A DNA stretch of 64,000 nucleotides from Psococerastis gibbosa (taxonomy: Eukaryota > Arthropoda > Insecta > Psocodea > Psocidae), in contig OZ020487.1 in assembly GCA_963971405.1 (NCBI GenBank), positions 37,917,039 through 37,981,038 on the forward strand, given 5' to 3'. Below are positions 57,901 to 64,000 of the stretch, in pieces. Below the pieces are notes generated by a model, which worked only from the letters and a program-made list of their open reading frames with translations, ran no database searches and was not told where the DNA came from. Position 1 is the first letter of the stretch; each line of letters starts with the position of its first letter. A program made the translations under genes and the position numbers.

Positions 57901-60900
57901 TATGCAATCCAGTTACGTGAGTGCACTGGAGAAATCTAATTATGTTCCTCCAGAGATTGAACAGCTCATGACTCCTTTTTTAATGATAATGGATTGTATC
58001 CGAAACAAGCCATATCAATGGTTCTTGCTTTCCTATTTCTACGTAGTATAAGGAAAGCTATGCGATGGTCAAAATTTTCGATTCCGAAATTTCAACGGAT
58101 TTACACGTTTTGAGGTCCCAGGAACCGAAAAAAGTGGTTTTTACGAAATGTCTGTCTGTCGCTTTCCGTTCGATTTACGGGCAAACTACTCGGTCGATTT
58201 CGATGAAATTTGGCAGGTAGGTTCACAAAAATCATACCTCGGGACCATTTTTATTTTATTTTGGGGGGTACTAGTTTGCTGTGGATCATTGCGTTCTTAC
58301 TCTTCCCTAAGTTCCACGAAGTCACCAAGGAAACTCTCACAAGGACATGAACCTTCACTGAGAATTATTTACAGAAAACTTAACATCTTAGCCGTAAGTG
58401 TGGCCGTAAGAAAGTTAAAACCTGGACACTTTCCACGTGGATGATTCCTAAGCTAAATATATTGTTAACTTTGTTGCGTTTAAGGTTATGCTGAGTTTTC
58501 TATAAATTCCCCTTTATAATTTGGTTCTGGTGAGACAATTTTTTTTTTTTTCATGAGACACGGCCAAGAAATAATTTCTCTGTGTAACCATTCCAGCTTT
58601 CTAACATGTTCCAGGTGCTAAATAGAGCAGAAAAACCAAACATGTAGTTTCCTGAGGAAAGTTTTGATGTAAAAAATTAAGTTATATATTTTATTATTTT
58701 TAATTACTTCCTTTAAAACTAATAATATATCAACAATTTTGAAATTAGATTAAAAAGTTGGCAATCAGTATCTTATATTAAATCTTCTTATCTTAAAAAA
58801 AAGGTTAAATCACATACAAACAATTTAATGAATGTATCCGATAAACCTCTTCAATCGCCTCACTATGTCACCTAATAGGTATTTGTGTCGAGTTGCGATC
58901 CGTCTCCGACCGCAAGGTGCGTTGAGACTCGCACAAATACAGTATGAGTAAAGAGAAATGTTAACTTTCATGTTTTAAAATCTAAGCTGTAAAATTACTA
59001 ATTACTAATAAGTGTAATAAATATAATATATATATATATATATATAAATGATAAAAGTGTGCGCCTACGGGCGTTGAAGAATTAAGTTAGCCCATCTGTG
59101 ATAGGCCCCCATTCCACCGACCGGCTAGGGCTATTTACAAAAACAGTGACGTGGTAGCAGACATTCAAGTCTTAGGCGGGGTTTCCATCGACCTCGCATT
59201 GCAGAATTGACGGAAAAGTTTATTTTCCTCTATGCCATAGTTAAAAATAACCAACAAACAAACTAAAATTAAAAAATGGCGTCATGGGATATGTTAAGTA
59301 CAAACATTTTAATTGATTTCTATAAAAAGAAAAATTCTAATTTCCGTCAATGTCATTTGCATTATGCAATGCGAGGTCAGTGGAAACGCCACCTAAGTCT
59401 TGAATGTCTGCTACCACGTCACCGTTTTTGTAAATAGCCCTAGCCGGTCGGTGGAATGGGCGCCATAAAAAAATCGAGTGTTATATTCAGGGATCTACAC
59501 CAATCGAGCGGAATGCTCGGTCTCCCGGTACTGCATATAATAATCCGTGCTCCAATGCATTGCATAGCAAGACATTATTACATGTATTGTGTAGTATGAT
59601 AATGGTGTGACCATTGCAGACTATGCTTATGCAATTGCCCCACCAATCAAGCCATAGTGCGTTTAGGCGGCTATTCCACTTGTCAATATTCCGTCATTTG
59701 GGCATTAATAATTGATTAGGTTTTTGTTTTAAGGAGACTATTATGTAGATACTTAACTTATCTATTATAAATTAAGTTATAATATGGTAGAGACTTTTTT
59801 CCAATTTTGTAAGTTTGCCCGCCGTCTTTCCTTTAATTTTATAATCTATAAGAAATTTGATGATTTAAATTACGAAATAATTCGTTCGTTCTCCAGAAAT
59901 TAATTTAAATTATTTATCATATCTGCATGGACGACGCCATTGTTTAATTTTAGTTTGTTAACAATCAAACAAAAACAAAAATCTCATCAATTATTGATGC
60001 ATAAATGACGGAATATTGACAAGTGGAATAGTTGTCTTAGGATAGGGATAATGGAAGGATCCGAAATTGAAACATAAGTACTATGGAACTATTCTGTCTG
60101 TTGCAGTACCTATACCAATAGATGGATAGGAAAGCATGTACCGATTCAATCCCACCGTTCCTTTATAATTAATCAAATCAAAAGGTGTATTAGAAAATAC
60201 AAATACACAATACTGTAGGGCCAGATGGCCCATAACAGACTAAAAAATAAATAAATAAATAATTTAAAAACAAAATATTAAACCCTTGAAAAAACGACTA
60301 ACATTAACTTACGTGCTAATAACAGGTCCACAGAAAAAATTCTTTCTAATCCATAATGGTAATGCCGTTTCATTTTTTTTTATTCTTTATTATTATTATT
60401 TGACAAAATACGGTTTGTGTAATATTATTAACGTTCATCTATCTTTTTCAGGTAAGATTGACTAATGTACTGTGCTTGTGCTACATTCAGTTTACGCATC
60501 TAAAGCCAGGTATTGTTTTATTTTGATCTAAAAATAGACACTTGAGTCTGCGTTTAATATTCGTTAGCGATCGGCGCGGTGTAAAAACTGGAAGTAAGAA
60601 TTCGAAGATTGGCACCTTAACTTGGTGAAGTCCTGCCTACGCCTGTAACATTGTGTCAGCTTGCAGCCGGGGTAAATGATAACGAGGTCGAGGGTTGTCG
60701 TTGCAAGGTTTGAATTGGAAAAGCAATGTATTGTAGCATCAGGCAATTGATGTAGGAAGACCTCAACATTGGGGGGAAAATTGACTCTAGTTTCAAGAAA
60801 ATACAGCCCTACTAATATTATAAAAATGATTATAATTATAAATACCGTTTACAGTGTATGTTTTGTTTCAACTTAGATCTTGGTTTTAAGTGAGATCTTC

Positions 60901-61781
60901 AGGTCACTAGCAAAATACAATGGAATATTTATGTTTTAAGTTAAAAGTCGTTGGAGCAAATTATATTTAATGATATTAAATAAATTACTGCTCTGCACAC
61001 CACACAGTGGCTAGGCCTATTTTTCGATCATTGTTCATTTATTATCAGCTATGCTGTATGCACAATGCGTAACTATCATATCCGATTGTTAGATTAAATA
61101 AATAATGACCTGAAAATTCGCCCACATGGAAAATAAAGACATTTTTCTTTCTTTCTTTGTTCTATTACTAAGTCAGCCTAGTGGAGTTAGGGCTATGAAG
61201 CCCTCTCTTATCACACTCAACTTGGAAGGCTTAATGCTGCCTGCTTCACATGCATTAGATTGCCGGCTTTTGTACTCCGCGCCGGCCGGCTTCCTACGCT
61301 GCGCTGTTATGTTAGATTGTAGTGTAATGTATACTATAATATATAATCCTTCCGATACCTTAATTAGCAGATAAGGAGTCTTATCACTATATCAATGCGC
61401 TTCAGATTGGGTGTTGCCACGTTAACAATAGCTAACAATAAGGTTTGCCATACTCAGACGTACTCTTATATTAGTTCTGGAGTCATATTTACTAACAAAA
61501 ACTCCTCAAAATTTGATCTGAATTTTTTTTCCATGTCTCCCAATTTCACCCTTTTTTAGAACATTGTTTTAATTATTTCTTTAAAACCTCCTTGTGGCCC
61601 TTCCCCAACTGAAGTTAGGCTATGTACTGCTTTTGCATTTTTAAGAGAAAATATTTTGCAATTTATAATTTTCCAAAATAAAAATTAATTATTAGTTTGC
61701 TTGTTTTAATTGTTGCTGATCACAAAGTATAATAAATACTTGTAAAATTTCGATTCAGATTTTACTTACAAGAAGATTCAT
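54695..61781 (-). CDS. RR-1 cuticle protein (4 exons)
   Basis: Minus-strand exons 61781-61770, 57582-57461, 56374-56220 and 54933-54695 join to 175 residues. [17 protein letters not shown] is a signal peptide split after codon 4, the usual first-intron position in cuticle genes. The Rebers-Riddiford RR-1 core follows: [20 protein letters not shown], then [20 protein letters not shown] and [20 protein letters not shown]. The tail is Ala/Pro/Gln-rich. RR-1 proteins bind chitin and are mostly found in soft, flexible cuticle; that is family knowledge. Intron 1 spans 4.2 kb. A minus-strand AATAAA lies at 54313-54308, about 380 bases past the stop. Confidence 0.94.
54909..55250. repeat. 53-bp tandem array copying the exon 4 acceptor
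   Basis: Units start at 54909, 54963, 55016, 55069, 55122, 55175 and a decayed 55228, so the period is 53-54 bases. The first unit is the true exon/intron boundary of the RR-1 gene. The others repeat the end of the intron, the pyrimidine stretch and the first codons of the exon. In the three units next to the gene the acceptor CAG reads CGG on the coding strand; in the two distal units it is still CAG. Confidence 0.9.
55455..55646 (-). mobile_element. tRNA-like SINE family 2
   Basis: TTCGCATGCAAACAATTCAA through CTACCACTATGCCATCGAAG, full length. In RR-1 gene intron 3. Confidence 0.72.
55900..56058 (-). mobile_element. tRNA-like SINE family 2
   Basis: AATCGCATACAAACAATTTA through GCACGCTACCAT. 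About 160 bases from the exon 3 donor of the RR-1 gene. Confidence 0.72.
56220..56374 (-). CDS. RR-1 cuticle gene exon 3 (domain core)
   Basis: It follows ACTTTTCAG and encodes [19 protein letters not shown] through TYIADEN before GTAAGT. The aromatic residues of the chitin-binding face are intact. Confidence 0.94.
56547..56936. mobile_element. MITE family D copy in RR-1 gene intron 2
   Basis: AAGAGGATATGTCACGTAGG at the left and CTACGTAGCATGTCCTCTT at the right, with the family's inner palindrome. Confidence 0.83.
57159..57433 (-). mobile_element. Second 5S-like SINE, 12-bp TSD, RR-1 gene intron 2
   Basis: Flanked by TCCCTTCTAGTA (57147-57158 and 57434-57445). Nearly identical to 35939-36223. 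It sits only 15 bases inside the intron from the exon 2 donor. Confidence 0.75.
57461..57582 (-). CDS. RR-1 cuticle gene exon 2
   Basis: It follows ATCCTTTTAG and encodes the rest of the signal peptide, then [18 protein letters not shown] and the start of the RR domain (NPDGSYQW), before GTGAGT. Confidence 0.92.
58010..58265 (+). repeat. Dispersed repeat E, 3' shortened
   Basis: Starts CTTTCCTATTTCTACGTAGT, then TTTTCGATTCCGAAATTTCA, GTCTGTCTGTCGC and ACTCGGTCGATTTCGATG. Shares most of its length with 62215 and 63563. Confidence 0.65.
58795..58945 (-). mobile_element. tRNA-like SINE family 2
   Basis: AATCACATACAAACAATTTA, CTCTTCAATCGCCTCAC and GACTCGCACAAATACAG. Confidence 0.68.
59104..59464. 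mobile_element. MITE family A copy, TSD ATA (RR-1 gene intron 1)
   Basis: Flanked by ATA (59101-59103 and 59465-59467). Arms are the GGCTAGGGCTATTTAC type; the core has lost the GATCAATGATCA palindrome. Confidence 0.87.
59666..60036. mobile_element. MITE family B copy, TSD TTA (RR-1 gene intron 1)
   Basis: TTA at 59663-59665 and 60037-60039. Arms CCACTTGTCAATATTCCGTC and inverse. The core contains a family B half plus extra sequence resembling the family A core (GACGCCATTGTTTAATTTTAG). Confidence 0.83.
60040..61145. other. RR-1 gene intron 1, no clear feature
   Basis: A diverged repeat F copy at 60070-60170 and short AAAT repeats at 60247-60270; otherwise nothing recognisable. Confidence 0.35.
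61150..61252 (-). mobile_element. tRNA-like SINE family 1, fragment
   Basis: CTATTACTAAGTCAGCCTAG, then GAAGCCCTCTCTTA and GCTTCACATGC, a divergent copy. Confidence 0.6.
61770..61781 (-). CDS. RR-1 cuticle gene exon 1 (4 codons)
   Basis: ATG at 61781 encodes MNLL, then the donor GTAAGT begins at 61769 in phase 0. The 12-base coding exon is typical of insect cuticle genes. Confidence 0.88.
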
Positions 61782-61820
61782 TTTTTCCCACACTTAACAC
61801 CTCACTGAGCCGAAAAATAA

Positions 61821-61856
61821 TACTGACCGATGGACAACCTAAGTCCAGCTTATATA
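61821..61856 (-). promoter_or_regulatory. Core promoter of RR-1 cuticle gene: TATA box and initiator
   Basis: On the minus strand TATATAA runs 61856-61850 and an arthropod initiator TCAGTA runs 61826-61821. If transcription starts at the A of TCA (61824), the TATA box begins at -32, the canonical spacing, and the 5' UTR is about 43 bases. Confidence 0.7.
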
Positions 61857-62214
61857 CCTAGATTCGGTATATGGTTCATCTTCCCGTGAAATGCTAATAA
61901 CGCGGCACACAGGGTCGGGCTTATGGCCCAGTTAGTGTACCATCCCGAAGGTGCCCACTGCAAGTGCATCTTTCAAGTGACTTAGCGCTTTTTGCTGCTA
62001 AAGTGACCCCCAATTATGGTTGTTGCATTTTTTCACCCTTACAACTTTGGATAGCCATCACAGTGATGATGATATCGGTAATGGCCTGTCATATTGCATC
62101 TTAGCTACTGGTCTTACCAATTGTTTTTATTTATGATTGGGAAATTCTGTACTTTACCGGCTAGACTTGGTCTGGTAGAATGTGAGTGACTCACAGCTCG
62201 GTAGGTGAATTGTT

Positions 62215-62690
62215 ATTGCTTTCCAATTTATACGTAGTATAAGGAAAGCTTTGTGACGGTCGAAATTTTCGATTCCGAGATTTCAACGGATTTATATGTT
62301 TTAAGGTCCCAGGAACCCAAAAAAGTGGTTTTTACGAAATGTCTGTCTGTCTGTCTGTGCGTCGATTTCCGGTCAAACTACTCGGTCGATTTTGATGAAA
62401 TTCGGCATGTAGGTTCACAAAAATCATACCTCGGGACCATTTTTTTTATTTTGGGCTAACTCAATTTGGGGGGGGGGGGGTTATTTTCAAAAAACTTCAA
62501 AAAAACGTCTAAAAATATTATTTCCCAAATACGGCTCCAACGATTTATTTTAAATTCACATATATTGTAGTTGTTGTTAATGTTGATAAAATGCGGGGGT
62601 CGCTTGCCCCTTGATAGTTTGCTTCTGGGGGTAAAAAAATAAAAATGACTAAATTTTAATGAAAAATGACTAAAAAATAATTTTTCTGCG
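62215..62690 (+). repeat. Dispersed repeat E
   Basis: Same start (CTTTCCAATTTATACGTAGT) and longer 3' part: TTGGGCTAACTCAATTTGG, a 13-G run, ACGGCTCCAACGATTT and GATAAAATGCGGGGGTCGC. Type unknown. Confidence 0.68.
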
Positions 62691-63214
62691 ACACCTTTCT
62701 ATCGATGATTTCTACCTTCAGGTATGTTTTAGGTGTTAAATTGAGTAACGAAACCGGACAGGTTGCTTTCTCAAAAAAGTATTTGGTTTTGTACAAAAAA
62801 ATGTTTTTGAAAAAATGATAGAAAATTCACGCTCAAATGCATTGCGTGCCCTGCCAGTATTGCTGTGTGGTAATGTGTTGGTCTGACCTATCTAGAATTT
62901 AACTCACCACCAGTGACGAGTGACGTCAGGTGGACACCCCCCCCCCCCCCCCCGAGATATCGGAAATTTAACCATAGGAAAATTATTTACCATGAAATTA
63001 CTCATTTTCTCTATCTACTAATTTTGATAAATTGGAAAGCATGTTCGAGTAAACTCGGACCGGTTCTTCTTATGAATGTGATTTTCTTTTCTTGCATAAA
63101 GTCAGATTCTACGCAGCAAATCTGCTGCAGTAGATCTGCGTGTGTTCATCAACTAATTTACTCCCATGTCTCTCGACAGACCTGTTTATTTATTTATAAT
63201 ACTTATAATATAAT

Positions 63215-63515
63215 AATACTTTAAAATACAATACAATACATTTTGTGATACAAAAATACTGTGGACCCGGTAGGATCCGTGGCCCGTGATGGGTAAAATA
63301 TATTAATACAAAACAATGTCCTTTAGATGTAATACATTAATAGCATGTCTTTGCCAATTGTTGCCATAGCGCCTGCCTTTGTGAAGAGGGCCTAAGGTTT
63401 TCTCCAAACACCATTCGAAAGTACATAATTGCTAGCAGAATAATTTGTCTGATACCACTATTTACCCTACCCCAAAATAACAATAATGTCCTGAAGGACT
63501 TTTTATGTACCTAGG
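63215..63515 (-). repeat. Possible LINE 3' region, reverse orientation
   Basis: Minus-strand reading gives partly open frames (VLQDIIVILG, NYVLSNGVWRKP) ending in TGTAT repeats. It looks like a decayed LINE tail; the clade is not known. Confidence 0.35.
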
Positions 63516-63562
63516 TCTACTTATAGTTGTCAAATGCCAACGACCCCATGGATTTCGGACAT

Positions 63563-64000
63563 CATTGCTTTCCAATTTATATGTAGTATAAGGAAAGCTT
63601 TGTGATGGTCCAAATTTTCGATTCCGAGATTTCAACGGATTTACAAGTTTTCAGGTCCCAGGAACCAAAAAAAGTGTTTTTACTGTCTGTTTGTCTGTTC
63701 ATCGATTTCCGGGCAAATACTCGGTCGATTTTGATGAAATTTGGCGTGTAGGTTTATAAAAATCATACCTCAGGACAATTTTTTTTTATTTGGGGCTAAC
63801 TCAATTTGGAGGGGTTTTATTCTCAAAAAACGCATAAAAAAATTAATTTATCAAAAACGGCTCCAACGATTTCTTTTTACTTCACATATATTGTAGTTGT
63901 TATTAATGTTAATAAAATGCGAGGGTCGCTTGCCCCTTGATAGTTTGCTTCGGGGGGTAAAAAAATAAAAATAACTCAATTTTCATGGAAAATGACTAAA
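63563..64000 (+). repeat. Dispersed repeat E, runs off the window
   Basis: Same sequence as 62215-62690 in the same orientation, still matching at the last base. Confidence 0.68.

Overview
This window is nuclear DNA from an arthropod, almost certainly an insect. The genes are split by GT-AG introns, two encode chitin-binding cuticle proteins, and AT-rich intergenic DNA is packed with MITEs, SINEs and broken LINEs. The repeat load and gene spacing would fit a hemipteran such as a planthopper, but I cannot fix the order or species from sequence alone.

Four protein-coding genes can be rebuilt exon by exon. On the plus strand: a Yippee-like 5 (YPEL5) gene, coding exons 6662-9224, 119 residues with a perfect zinc-ligand pattern; and an Ssdp/SSBP gene, coding exons 17925-26004, six exons, 435 residues. 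On the minus strand: a cuticle protein resembling insect l(3)mbn proteins, 36473 down to 33440, four exons, 442 residues; and an RR-1 cuticle protein, 61781 down to 54695, four exons, 175 residues, with a TATA box and initiator. Together they are a transcription cofactor, a conserved zinc protein and two exoskeleton proteins; they share no evident pathway.

The rest is mobile-element sediment. The dominant group is a set of fold-back MITEs whose ends share GGCG...TTCCAC. They carry 3-bp target duplications (TTA, TAA, ATA, GTA, CAA). They share a subterminal box close to GACGTGGTAGCAGACAT. One subfamily keeps the start of a small reading frame that looks like a MADF/Myb-like domain. These points favour PIF/Harbinger. 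Other elements: at least six further inverted-repeat families, two tRNA-like SINE families, a SINE whose head resembles 5S rRNA, RTE-type LINE tails, a 5'-truncated frameshifted non-LTR reverse transcriptase (39351-41265), mariner remnants (18340-18600; 32246-33120), Penelope-like fragments and a repeat present three times in the last 6 kb.

Layout: 1-6500 MITEs only; 6.6-9.2 kb YPEL5; 9.2-17.8 kb repeats; 17.9-26.0 kb Ssdp with element-filled introns; 26-33.4 kb mostly featureless plus a mariner relic; 33.4-36.5 kb l(3)mbn-like gene; 36.5-54.6 kb repeat desert with the LINE; 54.7-61.8 kb RR-1 gene; 61.9-64 kb dispersed repeats. The most unusual points are the related MITE set with doubled ends and a relic reading frame, the 5S-like SINE with clean target duplications, and a 53-bp tandem array that copies the splice acceptor of the RR-1 gene's last exon.
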